From Heterobilharzia americana (lineage: Eukaryota > Platyhelminthes > Trematoda > Strigeidida > Schistosomatidae), in NCBI GenBank assembly GCA_944470555.2, contig OX104134.1, positions 8,845,248 through 8,909,247 of the forward strand: a stretch of DNA of 64,000 nucleotides, read 5' to 3'. A program made the translations under genes and the position numbers. This document shows, one piece after another, positions 1-12,234 of the stretch (position 1 is the first letter of the stretch; each line of letters starts with the position of its first letter). The notes under the pieces were generated by a model. The model ran no database searches. It was given only the letters and a program-made list of their open reading frames with translations, and was not told the origin of the DNA.

Positions 1-775
1 TTCTCGTTCATCTCACCTAGTGCCTCTCGACCCATGGTTAGTTCTCTTCCTGTGTTGTCCCCTCCCAGTTTGGCATTCATGTCACCCTGCCCATTAGAAT
101 TTTCATATCGCCAACTGACGTCTTGTCCAGTGTTGATTGAATTTGTCTGTAGAATTCCTCCTTTTTCTCTTGCTCTGTATTATTTTTAGGTGCATAGCAT
201 TGTATGATTGTGACCTTCCTTCCTTTTGAGTTGAATCTTGCCGTCATGATCCTGGAGGAGATTGGTTCCCACTGCATGAGAGCCTTCGATGCTCTTGAGG
301 ACATCATGATAGCCACTCCCTCAGTGTGCTCGTGGTTGGCGTCTGGGTGACCGGAGTAGATTATTGATTCTCCAGTTGACAGTTTGGAGAGTCCACTCCC
401 ACTCCATCTGCTTTCGCAAATCCCAAGCACTTCGATGTTATACCTTCTCATCTCCTTTGCAATCTGGGCTGCCTTACTGGGTGCAAACATCGTACGGACA
501 TTCCATGTCCCCACATTTACTTTCGCTTTCATCGAGGGAGAGAAGACACATCGGCCATTTGGCTTCCCGAAGGCTTTCACCAAATGGCGTCATTTCGCCT
601 CTCCGATTCCAGCGGGGAATAAGTTTGTTTTCATTTTTTATATTTTGTTTGTGCTTTGAAGTTTCTTTAGCGGTTAGATTTGTTTTCCAAGGTGGGGCTG
701 CTAGCCCTATGCCCAACCTTCCCTCTTTACCCGGGCTTAGGACCGGCAAGTAACTAGTGAACTAGTTAACCAGGC
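1..775 (-). mobile_element. RTE-a non-LTR retrotransposon, 5' part with endonuclease
   Basis: Read on the minus strand, this is the 5' leader and apurinic-type endonuclease (EN) domain of an RTE-clade LINE. The 5' leader (about 775 to 580) is related to the leader at 28.66-28.87 kb. The EN starts near 560 with the typical GTWNVRTM strand and continues through ICESRWSGSG and TIIQCYAP. It runs off the window edge after an MNAKLGGDN-type segment. An indel near 80-90 breaks the frame. The element meets an oppositely oriented RTE-a fragment head to head near 775. Clade assignment rests on remembered family motifs; SR2-type is likely but not proven. Confidence 0.75.
77..583 (-). pseudogene. RTE-a endonuclease domain fragment
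   Basis: An open frame of 168 codons covers the N-terminal two thirds of an exonuclease-endonuclease-phosphatase fold, as in LINE EN domains that nick target DNA for target-primed reverse transcription. Visible segments in order are GTWNVRTM (about residue 26), an ICESRW strand carrying the catalytic Glu, and IIQCYAPKNN. The frame ends by a small indel just where DMNAKLGG should follow, so the distal GDFN/SDH-type active-site motifs are missing or out of frame. It cannot encode a complete LINE protein. Confidence 0.7.
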
Positions 776-3685
776 GAGGTTATCTACCCCGATATTGTCA
801 CCCAAGCAACGACCACGGGCGCACTGAGTCTTGGAGTGGCTATCATGGTGTTCTCAAGAGCATCGAAGGCTCTCTCTCATGCAGTGGGATCCGGTCTCCA
901 CCAGCATGACAGCAAAGTTCAACTCAAAAAGAAGGAAGGTCACAATCATACAATGCTACGCTACGCACCTACAAATAATGCAGACCAAGAGAAAAAGGAG
1001 GAATTCCACAGACAACTGCAATCAACACTGGACAAGACCTCAATTGCTGACGTCGAAATTCCAATGTATGACATGAATGCCAAACTGAGACAGACAATAC
1101 AGGAAGAGAATTAATCATGTGTCGAGAAGCACTCGGTGAAATGAAGAATGAGAATAGAGAACTGTCTGCAGGTTTCTGCGATTTGGTGATTGGAGGTGAG
1201 GCAGTGTATACAAACACAAGGACATTCACAAAGCAGCATGGATTCCAGCAGGCACTAGGACACACTATTAATCAGATTGACTTCATCTCAGTGTGAAGAA
1301 AGTGGAGACGCAGTCTTCTAGACACAAGATAAGATCAAGAAGGGGAGCGGATGTAGATTCACACCCCTCACTATCTAGTGCAAGGAACTTACCTTCCAGA
1401 TCAAGTTGGAAGCCTTCAAGGAAGCTGGTGATGGACCACAGTTCAAGTTCAACACACGGAACAGAAAATGAAGGACAAAACTACAAAGGAAACCTTTACG
1501 TCAGCCATCAAGACAAAATGGGGGATATCGAGGAACATCCATGAAGAAACCTGTACGGGTGAACACTGGAACTCTTTAAAAGAGATGTGGAAGGAAACCT
1601 GCATAACCGTGTTAGAAAGGAAGAAGAAAGAAGACAAGGAATGGATCTCAACTGACACGTGGAAGCTGATAGAGGAGGGAGAGGAAGACGGTGAAGCAGA
1701 AGATAAACCAGTGCAGGGATGAACAAAGAAAAGAGGAACTGAGCACAACGTATAAAACAATGGACAAAGAAGTGAAGAGTGCGCACAGAGACAAAAGACA
1801 CCTTTACGACACATTGGCAGGTGAAGTAGAACAGGCTTCTGGTAGAAGAGATCTGACAACACTACATCAAATAGCCTACATACTATCTGAGAAGAGATCA
1901 ACGCAGACGAAACCAATGAAGGATGGTAGAGAAAACCTGGTTACCACAGGGGAAAAACAAGGGAAGCAATGGGCTGACGTCTTCAGAAACCTCTTGATTC
2001 GACTACCACCTGCAACTGGCCCAGAAATACCACCAGCAGCCCAGCTAAAGGGTTACCAGTGAACACAGGCCTTCCGACAAAAACAGAAGTGAAGTCCTGA
2101 ACACCATACAGTTGCCGAAATTAGGAAAAGCGGCAGTACAGATGGAATTCTGCCCAAAGCACTGAAAACAGACGTAGAGACAACAGCGGACACGCTCACA
2201 CCACCACTCCGAAAGGTTTGTAAGGAAGGAAGGCAGGGTGCCTGCCGACTGGTTGGGAGGAGGGCTACCTGGTCAAACTTCCAGAGAAGGGAGACGTAGG
2301 TCTTTTGCAAGAAGCAGTGAGGAATCATGCTCCTGTCGACCCCTAGCAAGCAAAATATTTAGCCACATCACCCCGAAGAGACTGAAGGATAGGCTGGATT
2401 CAAAATTGCGACGGGAACAGGCCGGCTGGCTGGCTTCAGGAAAAACAAATCATGTGCGGATCAAGTTGCAACGCCACGCTGAGCATCATAGAACAGAGCG
2501 CACTATGGCAGTCAGATCTCTACCTCGACTGTGTTGATTTTGGAAAGGCTTTTGACAGCGTCGACTGAGAAGCAATCTGAAAACTGCTTCAACACTGCAG
2601 AGTACCACAAACCTTTATCAACCTCATTCAACAGCTACATGCTATATGGTGCTGCATGCCAAGTGATTCACGGTGGAAAGCGCAGCGATGCCTTTGAAGT
2701 GAGGACAAGAGTAAGACAAGACCGCCTACTACCACCGACCACCTTCCTCATTGTTGTGGACTGGATCATGCAGCAAACCGTCTAATGTCTTGTCGCACAA
2801 ACTCGAAGATCTACAGGCAAAAACCAACAAGCCGACGGAAGAGGCAGCGAAGACAGGACTCCAAGTCAACGTAGAGGAGACGGAGGTGATGAAGATATTC
2901 AACCACCACCACCACCAACGACAACAAGCACCAATGACCATGAACAGGAGTTACCTAAAGAAGTAGTCTCTTTCACCTACCTATGCAGGGCAGCATCGTT
3001 TCAACTACAGGTGGCACAGAAGAGGATGCCAAAGCCAGGATCGGAAAGGCAAGACGGGCGTTCATCAATCTAAAACAATCAGTGTGGAGATCTGCTGCAC
3101 TCAACACAGCATAAAGAACAAGATCCGGATTTTCAACACTAAGTCGGTCAAATCAGTGCCTCTGCGTGATGGTTCAGAAATTTTGCGCGTTATGAAAAGC
3201 ATTTCCAACAAACTACAGACATTCATCGACAGCCACCCACACTCGATACTGACGATCAGATGGCCGGAATAATAAGAATAAGCAACGAGTAACTAACTCT
3301 GGCAACGAACCAACCAAGAACCCATCACCCAACAAATATGCAGACGTAAGCGGAGATGGATTGGGCATACAGTGAGAGGACCGATTGGGAACATCACGCA
3401 CCAGGCCCTTGGGTGGAACCTGGATGGGAAACGACGAGTCGGGCATCTGAGACGAGGGTGACGTGAAGGAGGTGGTGTGATGAAGAAATGAAGGCTTGTG
3501 TGCAGTCATGGAGCCGGGTCGAAAAGACTGCAGAGGAGAGAGTAAAATGGTGACGTGTTACTGAAGCCCTATGTTCCACTAGTAACCCAAGGGAGAAATA
3601 ATAAACACAATATGTATGCCAAATCTGTGAGAAAGGGACAATCATCGACATTCCTCTTTCGTCGTTGGTGAACAAACCTTAATAA
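776..3685 (+). mobile_element. Degenerate RTE-a LINE: EN remainder, RT and 3' end
   Basis: A plus-strand RTE-a copy begins inside the EN domain and runs to the 3' end. EN remnants at 836-1114 (AIMVFSRASKAL, a TNNADQEKKEEFHRQLQ segment) match the minus-strand copy next to it. The RT region at 2.1-2.95 kb shows LRREQAG, a VDFGKAFDSVD motif A and a RTRVRQDR segment, spread over several frames. It then gives EEAAKTGLQVNVEETEVMKI and, after about 3000, the RTE C-terminal tail. Many frameshifts and stops make it inactive. A (CAC)n run near 2902 belongs to the element. The last part (from about 2822) recurs at 29.1 kb. Confidence 0.72.
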
Positions 3686-4098
3686 TGTAACAGTAGAACT
3701 TGAATTTTATGGTAGCTTGTGATTATCTGTTAGACTTATTTATTCAGGGTAACTCATAGAAACAGTGGAACAATAACTGGACAATATTTCGGGTACAATT
3801 TAACACTAAAAATCACATGGACGTGGTTACATGACTCTGCTACTGAGCTATATGATCTCTTGAACTCTATTCTGGAATTCACCAGGCACCTGTGGATGCC
3901 AACCAAACACAGCTATTCTTAACCGTCAGTGCCATGTCATACGCTGGCCACCCCCCGCTTCTTTCAGACGGCAGGCAGAATGAGCCCCTGTGGTTATATA
4001 CGCAACACATATCCGAGCCACCGAAGACAGTTTTAAGATGACCAAACCCGTCACTCGCCTCACGGCATAGTTACTTGCATGGTGTTTCTACCGGGTGC
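2822..4098 (+). repeat. 1.27-kb segment duplicated at about 29119-30396
   Basis: This stretch is nearly identical to about 29119-30396; I see only a few substitutions and a one-base indel near 3920. It holds the RTE-a C-terminal coding tail and 3' end (to about 3685), an LTR-like block (3686-4079) and a candidate primer-binding site (4080-4098). Identity stops abruptly after CTACCGGGTGC in both copies. The unit therefore crosses the boundary between two unrelated elements. Confidence 0.85.
3686..4079. repeat. LTR-like block, TG...CA ends
   Basis: A block of about 394 bp begins TGTAACAG and ends TTACTTGCA, giving TG...CA termini. It contains a TATATA motif near 3996 and is followed directly by TGGTGTTTCTACCGGGT, which resembles the complement of a tRNA-Val 3' end. 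These are features of an LTR plus primer-binding site on the plus strand. A reverse-strand AATAAATAAG near 3740 would suit the opposite orientation, so the strand is left open. No second LTR or internal coding region follows here; it would be a solo or truncated LTR. Confidence 0.4.
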
Positions 4099-5950
4099 GG
4101 GCCTTCAGTGCTGAAACAATGTATATTAGAACATCCTTCCGAGCTATCTTCTTCCTCATTAAATATTCGAAATGTGGAACTATCTTACTGTTGACGTCAG
4201 AGCTTCGACCTCACTATCCGGTTCAGCCTTATGTTAGAATGATTCCTATTTTCCGACAAACTCCCCAACAAGCAGAGCAAAACCCAGCTATTTTCCACAA
4301 TTCTCAGTATAGTAGGCCCCTTGGATGGATCAGGTAACATACCCTGATCATTAAATCCACACTCTTTCCTATTACGTCTCAGGATCAACTAGGCCTACTC
4401 CGTTAACTAAGTTGTTCATCTGTACCTCCAACATATTACCACCACCATCGGAGATATCACTAGATGTAGCCTCCCAAAAAAACATTTACAAAATGCGGTG
4501 AATAGCATATTTTTAACAGGGATATAAACATGAAACCTACTGCTATACATTTAGTAGTAGGCATGACACTATGTCCATAAGTTAAAATTTACATACAATT
4601 AACTTCCTTGAGTCTTGGTACCCCGCTCTCTGTTTTCTTCATTCTTATTGTAAATAGAATCCTGGAAACCTGGAATTAGATTGGAGTTACGACACTTCAT
4701 CAGAACTATTCTTAAATATCACTGCATCCGTCTACAAGCAACTTTTCTGTGATCGTACGACCTGTGATGAACATCCTTATGGCATCATACGAAGATACTG
4801 CTTTGAAGCCTTTTAACATTTATTAATCCAGCGTTTCACTGACTTACGCCATTTAGTCCGCTGCAGCTGTAAACAGCATACAGAAACGCAGAAAGACATT
4901 TACAACCTTATCTACAGAGGCGGATTCTTTGACTGGACCTCGGAACTCAATGGAATCTGACCAATATTCACTGAGCTACTAAGCACGACGCACAGCAATA
5001 TGGCGGCTACTGTAGACATATGCCCAATTCGGCTTGAACGAACAAAAATAGATCATTTCATCAGGAAGGTGATATATTGCTACCAGTGTCATTTATTATC
5101 GTTTATAAAACATAGTTTGACGTTTCAGTGGACCTGGGGGTGCATTTCCTTTGAAAAATACATTAAATCTGCCGTGGTACTTCGCTCTACATGTATGATC
5201 CTTTCAGTTAAAGCATTCAAGTAACTTAGCCGGCTTGAGAAATTGCCGAGTTTCTTCCCCTTCTTTTTGAGTGATGCTTTTACGCATTCATTAGACATGA
5301 CTATCACTTCTACCAGATAACCTAAAGGCATAACGAAAATTCTAAATTCAGATTAAAGTGCACCATTTGCATGTGGCATGAGGTTTTCCCTTTTTCGGAG
5401 TGAAGAATTCCCCCACCTGGAATGAAAAAGGGATAATAAAATTTTTTGTGAAAAAAGTATTACCGGAGATTTTCCACCACTACTTGTTATAACCGTATCT
5501 ATAAAAATGATATGCATCTGTAAATTCAAGAATAAATTATTATTGTTATTATCATACACATCTACACTTTGTGTGCGGACGACAGGTGGCCTCACTCTAA
5601 AGCTCCCGGTAAATTTTAATAAGACATGCACACGAACTTGCCTGGAGTGACAATGTCGTCTTGCAACCACACTAGAGAGGAGATGCAGACTTTTGAGCGG
5701 TGCCAGGGACGACGCACCAAGGTTTTCCCGGGGATGCGAGGGACCTGTCACAGGGGTGGATTAAAGGAGGTAGACACTATACCTGTTGGGTGCCGAAAGA
5801 GTCACGCGCGACGTAACGATGGCTTACAAGATACTATGTAGTCTAAGCTAACTAAACACAGGAGTACTACTCGAAGGTCACCTCGGTGATCCCCTTTTAG
5901 ATCTGGAGAGAGTCTCCCTAAAAAAGTGAAAAGCCAAATGTGGCCATTTT
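4099..5950. other. No recognisable gene; unassigned AT-rich sequence
   Basis: I see no convincing coding exon, RNA gene or transposon protein here. There is a short ATT-rich tract near 5528-5550. The GC-richer part after 5560 could be the 5' leader of the CR1 copy that follows. Confidence 0.5.
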
Positions 5951-8300
5951 TCGTTTGCAGCTGAGTCTGCCGCCGCTAGAATGCTACTCACGATAAGATG
6001 GTTACTACTTTATCCATCAATAACTTCAGGGAAAGATTTGAGAGTCATGTGGCGATATGCCAATCGCGCCCATCCAGTCAGGAAACAGATTAGACAGTCA
6101 CGACTAACTGGTAGGACAGGGGATCCTCAAGCTGGAGCTTCGGCCAAAACCTATTCAAGACCATCAAAAAGGCTGGAGTGTAGGAAAGTATTAGCGTTGG
6201 CACTAGCTGGGGTTGAGCGGAAAACTGTCAAGACGGGACTACTTTCTTACCAAAGACCATCTGCCAGCGGAGGACGTCCATATTCAAAACCTTCTTGGTG
6301 GCAGAAATCGCGGTGCGGTAGCGCCTGGTCTAGCATTCAATGAAAAACTGTCATGGGAGATATCTCTTCCTTGTCTTTGCCACAGTGGGGCAAACCTCGT
6401 GGTGATGAATCAGTACTTGTCGACAGTACTTTGCCTCATGAGCGGAGTAACCTTTCGACCGATCAACACTGGAGACTAAAAAGAGATATCATCAAAACGG
6501 CTGCCTCTAAAAACGTCCCAGTAGCCACAAGAATAGCGAAAAATAGAAATTCATGACTGAACTGAAGCACTGAATGCGCCTTGAAAGCAGAGAGAAAAGC
6601 ATAGCATAACTTGGGGATCTCCAGAGAGGAGCCCGGTCATGTGGCTGTAAGAAATCGATGCGACATCAAAGTGAGGGGGGACAGGAGATCGTCCCGGAAC
6701 AACCTTGTCCAGAATCTCGAAGAGATTCGCAGTAGGCAGAAAATCTGCCACCCAGAGAGCCTGCTTTCTGAAAGGCTTGAACGGAGAGAACCTCCCTGGA
6801 CTAGAGGTCACCGAAAAACTTAGGACCGCCTTCAGCATAAGAGTGGACATGTCTCCATCCAACTGAAATTTCAAGCTGTCCGAACAGCCTTCAGCACTAC
6901 CAAGTGTCGTAGAGTTGCCTGGAACAAAGGTAACTCCAGATGTGATCCTGGAAAAGCTGTCAAGGTTGCCAGCCGGGAAATCTCTGGGGTGAGACGGAGA
7001 CCAGCCGGGTGTGTTGAACCACTGTGCGGGCACCCAATGCGGTCCTCCCCTTATTCTGCTTCAACTTGCCCCAGACAAACACGCTTCCTTGGGGTAAGAA
7101 CGCGTTAGTCTGTCCCTCATCTTCAAAAAAGGAGACAGGCAGAACATGAAATGCTGTAGACCCACAGAACTTCCATAAGCAGTGTTGAAAGTAGCGGACA
7201 GCCAAGGAGACGACCGTGTCATGGGGCACTTGGAAGAGAGGGGAGCACCAGGTGATGCTCAACATGATTTCAGAAAGGGTAGATCCTGCTTCCCAAACAT
7301 TCTGGCGGACAGTGATAATTGGACGGTGTGATAAAACCTCCAAGTTTCTGTTCACGTGATTTTCCCGGATTTTACCGGGGTTTTGTAACGATCCCCCGCA
7401 CTTATCTCACCCTCAAATATCACGGTTGACTTTCAGTGGTCAAATGCCCTCCTGGCTGCTAGACCATTTAGATGACGGAGAATTCTGCACAGCAACCAAA
7501 AGGGTTCTCTCAACCTGGAGGGCACCAACACCCGGTGCATAACAAGGGGCGATTTTGGGTCCACCGCCACTTCTTTTTGTGAACAACCTTCCACTGAATC
7601 TCTGCCCCCAATTCTGCTTTATTCTGACGTTGAGAAGTCATGGGGAGCTGACATCCAGGGCAGAATCAAGCGCACCGTAAAGTGATCTCAGATTGCCTGG
7701 ATAGCAGATGAATAACAACGGGCTAGCATTTAATCTGGATAAATGCCGAACAAGTTCCTACGCACCACTGGCTGTCAGAAGGCATCCTACTCTCTCTGTG
7801 GAACTCGAGTCTTGCACAGCACCACGAAGAAGGACCTGGGACCCATACTGACCAGCAAGCTAGCTCCAACTACCCAGGAGATGCCTCCAGAGCCTACTCA
7901 GCACCGCCCTTCATGAACAGACTACTGGGTGCCCTTACACCGGACCATTTCTGAAGCTGTACAAGATCTACATACGACCGCACCTAGAGGTCCGTGGCGT
8001 CATTGCAACGCCGCACACGAAAAGAGATGTGAACCCCCTGGAGAATGTACGGGGGCGAGCAACAAAGGGTGTAGTGGGAATGATACATAAACCTTATGGG
8101 GATGGTCTGAAAGACCTAGAGCCTCATTCTTTAGTTACCGTAGGGTACGTGGTGATTTGACAACGGCCTAAATAATACTGAGCTATCCAAGTCATCCGAA
8201 GAGTGGAATCCCTCCAAACAGCCACTGTGTCATTCTTCATGGTAACCCAAGGAGGATGGCCCACCAGAGGGTGGAAACTATGTGCATTCACACTTCTCTC
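5951..8300 (+). mobile_element. Degenerate CR1-like LINE copy
   Basis: Plus-strand remnants of a CR1-clade LINE occur in the expected order. A basic block around 6060-6340 resembles the GRPT/STKDLEPF block seen elsewhere in the window. Near 7115 an IFKKGDRQN segment and near 7225-7300 a GHLEERGAPGDAQHDFRKGRSC segment correspond to RT fingers. At 7700-8220 come a KCRTSSYAP-like stretch, LLGALTPDHF and KLYKIYIRPHLE, and ENVRGRATKGV, the usual CR1 thumb and C-terminus. The frame changes repeatedly and stops are frequent. The 5' boundary is a guess. Confidence 0.6.
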
Positions 8301-8573
8301 TGCAATTTGCGGCCACCGGAACATATAGCCTGCCAAGATCGGCACTGCTCCGTCTGTTGACAGCTTCAAGAGGAGGTTGGACAGCTACGCAGAGGCGCAC
8401 GAATTGCGCCCACATAGCTGGGATGCGGACTAGGTTGGCACAACCTACTAGGTTCGCACAACTCGGCACAGTCAACCAATTACCAAATCTTTTGCAACGC
8501 CGCCATCATAGGAAACCTGACCTAACTTTATATTTCCGTGTAGACATTTCATCCAGTCACCGTCTCCTACTAG

Positions 8574-8602
8574 TAGTATATATATATCTATCTATCTATA
8601 TC
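8574..8602. repeat. TA/TATC microsatellite
   Basis: A short run of TA followed by TCTA/TATC units lies just after the CR1 C-terminus. No function can be inferred. Confidence 0.8.
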
Positions 8603-8639
8603 CACAAGCTGCCCCATAACCTTACTTGGTCCTTCCCTG

Positions 8640-9080
8640 CCCAATGGCTCTGAATTCTCACACTATGAAATAAGGGTTTTCCGAACCACTCTTCCATAAA
8701 TCTACCTAAGTTTCTCATTCCGTTCCGCTTCCTTTCACCCTATCTTTTTAGTTTTTCTTCGAGCTTCCTCCACCTCTATTTCCTAGGACATCTTTTTCGT
8801 CCTCTTTTTACGACAAGTCCGACCAGCTTTATGTTGCACGACGCTTGAAGAACCTATCTGCACCCCAGCCCTTGGAAAAACCACACACTCCCTGCAAACT
8901 CAACCAACGCCCAACCGCCTGTCAGGCTAACCACAGTTGCAACAGGCGAGTGGATAGACCCACTGCGTCGGAATCCGCCTAAAACCTGGGATCATGCAGC
9001 AAGACCTGGAAGAGGCCGCAAAGAAATCAAGTGGTTTACACTAGCTCGTAAAAAGTTGGTGGATATTGGAGCGTCACATC
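8640..9080 (+). repeat. Recurrent CR1-associated block (GRPT/STKDLEPF)
   Basis: This block has a pyrimidine-rich leader followed by a short coding-like core (about 8945-9075) reading RVDRPTASESA then a basic WKRPQRN-like stretch. A better-kept version lies at 59190-59740 on the minus strand, and core-only versions lie at 14560-14760 and, weakly, 6060-6215. It follows a CR1 RT C-terminus here and at 60 kb. It may be the start of ORF1 of the next CR1 copy or part of the CR1 3' region; I cannot decide. Confidence 0.5.
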
Positions 9081-10880
9081 AGTCCAGTAATGTCTGTTGC
9101 CTCCATATCACCCCTTTTTCTTCACGACTACGGTCGTGGAGGCGGTTCCATCGCCCACTTCCTTTTCGAACCATCTAATTTTTTAGCAGCCATCTCATAG
9201 ATCATATCAGACCCTGACTCTATTCCCATCTTCCGCACTGCAAGTTTCATTGTCTGTTCACTGAACTGAATTCGGATCGCCCAAACGACTCAGGTGTCAC
9301 ACAAGATCAAGAAGCAAGTGCGAAAAGGTCAGTAGGTTTGTGCAACAACTAAGGCAGATATTGCACTTTCTTAGGCTGTGGTTTTGGAGATTTCGGGCCA
9401 CAAAACAGCGTTCTGGACTTGTAAGTTTGACCGGACATGAGAGACCACTGATTATCAGTTTCCTGTATTCTCAACACATATGTTGGAGCTTTTTTTAACG
9501 GCTTCTGCCCATCTGTGCTGAAGCAGTATGCGAGTGTTCTTAGTGGCCCACTTTTCAGTCTCTTCAAACACTCCATGGATGGACAAAACTCTCACTAGAG
9601 TGGAAACGGGATATCCTATCTCTTGTTTCCAAAGGAGGACACAGACGAAATCCAAGCTGCTACAGACCCACAGCACTTCTACCAGTAACATCAAAAGTTA
9701 TAGAAAGCGTGACGGACGAGTGCATCAGGGGATATTTTGACACAAAGCAACACTCTGAGATGCTCACCATGGATCCCGAAAAGGTAGGTCCTGTGCCTCC
9801 GACCTCCTCACCGCCCATAATCACTGAACAGCATGCTGGGATCCCAAGGTTCCGGTCCAAGCAGTTTTTCTAGATTTCGTCAAAGCCTTTGATACCATCT
9901 CGCACGCCATGTCAACGTGCAAAATGGCTGGGTTAAGTATCTGCGGCCAAGTACCATCGCGGCTGCGGAACCACTTAGACAATAGGGGGTTCTGCGCGAG
10001 ACTCAGTACGGTCTACTCAACTCGGAAAACATCATCTTCCGGTATCTCACAGGGAGCAACCCCAGGTCCATTGTTGTTTCTACCGTTCATGAACTACCTC
10101 TCGCTACGTATCGGCTAGCCGATTCTCCCATACGCTGACGACATCAAGATATGGAGAGCAGTGACTTGCGAAACGGAATCAGGTGCACTACAGAATGACC
10201 TCAGAACACTAGAGGAATGGACGACAAATAAAGAATTGACATTTGACCCGGATCAATGCCTGTCCACGTTTTTCTTTACTGTTGATAGGCACAAAGTATC
10301 CTACTCTCTCTGTGGTTGAAATCCATCCCATGCCGCGGCAAGAAATGACCTGGGTTTAATGGTGACTGAAAAACTGGACACCAGTTCCAAATGATAACAA
10401 TAATTTGTTCCTGAATTGCCCAGGTGATACCCCAAAAGCACACGATGTAGGGCCCTTTGTGCGCAGACAACTAGGTGCCCTCACCCTAGAGCTCCTTTCG
10501 AAACTGTACAAGACCTACATACGACCCCACTTAAAAGATGATGGCATCTTCGTTCCACCGCAACTGAAAGTAGGCACGGACCTACTGGAAAACGTTCAGA
10601 AGCGAGTCACAAGAGTTGTTGAGATACAACAAAAACCATATGAAGATGGACTGAAATACCTAGGCCTATACTCTCTTGGCTACGAAATTTTACGAGGTGA
10701 CCTGATAACGGCTTACAAAATACTGGATAACCCGAGCCACCCAAAGAGAAGAATACTACCACTGTGGCGATCCTCGTGGAAACCCTGAGAGAATTTTCAA
10801 TCAAAGGCCAGAAACTCTCATGCGTCCACAACTCTTCTCCCTTTAAGCCTGTGAGCACCAGATTGGATTAGTGACAGAGG
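9081..10880 (+). mobile_element. CR1-like LINE copy, reverse transcriptase part
   Basis: Plus-strand CR1 RT remnants run in order. Near 9675-9745 is a SVTSKVIESVTDECIRGYF segment and near 9755-9800 a HGFRKGRS-type segment. Near 9865-9900 is motif A read as VFLDFVKAFDTISHA. At 10040-10080 there is SSSGISQGATPGPLL (motif B) and near 10130 PYADDIKIW (motif C). A thumb and C-terminus follow at 10405-10788. Frame changes between these pieces make the copy inactive. Compared with the 6-8 kb copy it is better preserved, so probably younger. Confidence 0.75.
10405..10788 (+). pseudogene. CR1 RT C-terminal fragment
   Basis: An open frame of 127 codons holds the thumb and C-terminal region of a CR1 reverse transcriptase. 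Diagnostic pieces are LGALTLELLSKLYKTYIRPHL, the ENVQKRVTRVVE segment and RGDLITAYKILDNPSHP. Homologous C-termini are recognisable at 8.0-8.2 kb, 11.45-11.86 kb (-) and 60.05-60.13 kb (-). It lacks the catalytic palm, which lies upstream in other frames. Confidence 0.7.
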
Positions 10881-11445
10881 TAGTCTCCACCCCATCCGTT
10901 AAAAGTTTAATGAAAATACTGGACAATCAAGCAGAGACATGTGATCTGTCCATGAGTAATTTGAATACTAACTAAGCCGAAAAATCTACTGCTGTCACAC
11001 CATTTTAACTGTGTTACCTCTACACCAGTTTTCTTTCTACTGTAGTTATTTAACCTTTTTTCATCCCCTTTACTTACTGTGGACCAGCTACACCTACCTA
11101 ATTTCTTTGTATCTTTGCACCACCATCGCCTTATCTGGGTGTAAGTAGATTACTCCATTACTTTGATTTTGCTTGCCTTTTACTCACAAACATTCGCCTT
11201 CACTATCCCTAACTTTCCCTAACGACTAGTTCGAACAACTGTCTGGCAACTCAATATCTGAAGAACCCAGCTGCTTCACAGTCCCAAGCAAACTAACCAA
11301 CACTCAAACTCCAAACTTCGTGTTGTAGAATTAGTGAACTGCTGTTCCTTAGGTTCTACGTCTGTCTTGTTGGGATACGTTCTGTGTTTGGAATGGTCAC
11401 AATTATCTTCCCGGTTCTGAAAAACCTGAAAGGATAGAGGTACGA
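10881..11445 (+). other. CR1 3' untranslated region, no gene
   Basis: Pyrimidine-rich sequence follows the CR1 C-terminus. A stretch near 11230-11300 with CGAACAACTGTCTGGCAACT resembles part of the block at 59.5 kb (-), which supports it being element-derived. No gene is seen. Confidence 0.45.
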
Positions 11446-11453
11446 TTAATTAA

Positions 11454-11861
11454 TTAATCTGGTCTCAAGTTAGTATTACTGCACCTGATCTGAGGAAAGC
11501 TTCTCGAGTATGGCCCATCGGTGCCGTAGGATTTGAGGCATGCGTCTAGCCTCCTTCTAAAGGTATCAAGGGATGTGGCTGTAACAACTGCTGAAGGCAG
11601 AGAATTCCACGGTTTACAGACCCTGACTGCAAATGAGTTAGCACGGATCTTTGTACGTGCTCTCTCATACTCTATTCTCAAAGGGTGACCCCTCAAGTCG
11701 CGTTTCCGACTAAAGCTCAGAAGGGACCTGTTGGGATGGAGAGGATTATGAGCGATGTGGTACATCATAATCATATCCCCTCTGATCCCCTGGTGTTGTG
11801 CTGGGTGCAGCTGAAGAGCAGCTAGGCGGTCTGGGTGCGGTTTGTGCCGTAGCCCAGTCAC
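11454..11861 (-). pseudogene. CR1 RT C-terminus fragment
   Basis: The frame reads TGLRHKPHPDRLAALQL, then GDMIMMYHIAHNP, RDLRGHPLRIEYERARTK and NSFAVRVCKPWNSLP. The last pieces are the classic C-terminal signature of CR1/Jockey-type LINE RTs. No catalytic residues are included. It is the 3' end of the element spanning 11446-14510. Confidence 0.75.
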
Positions 11862-12234
11862 TTTCTTTGTAGCTCTTCTCTGTACCCGTCCTAGGATGGC
11901 AATGTCTTTTTTCAGGTGTGGGGACGTTACGAGCGAATTTTTTTCTAAATGAGGACAAGTGTACAGAGCTTACACTGTGGTGAAAAGAGGAGTTAGACAC
12001 CCTAAGGTTCGCAAGAGAAACCTCAGGATTCCATAAGCCCTATCGGGTGCAAGGCGACAGTGAACAGAGGCTCCTAGTGTATCATTTAGTGTAACTCCCA
12101 GATCTTGTTCCATGTTAGAGTGACAGATATTTATTTCACTTAGACAGTAAGAACTGGCACTGCGTTTATGTTTGTCAACTATCATAATTCGATACTTCTT
12201 CGAGTTGAGAGGAAGCAGGTTTTCTGTAGTCCAA

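Noticed and set aside
2900..2930. Poly-His (CAC)n as a metal-binding protein
   Set aside because: It is a short repeat within a frameshifted RTE-a copy, repeated at 29.2 kb.
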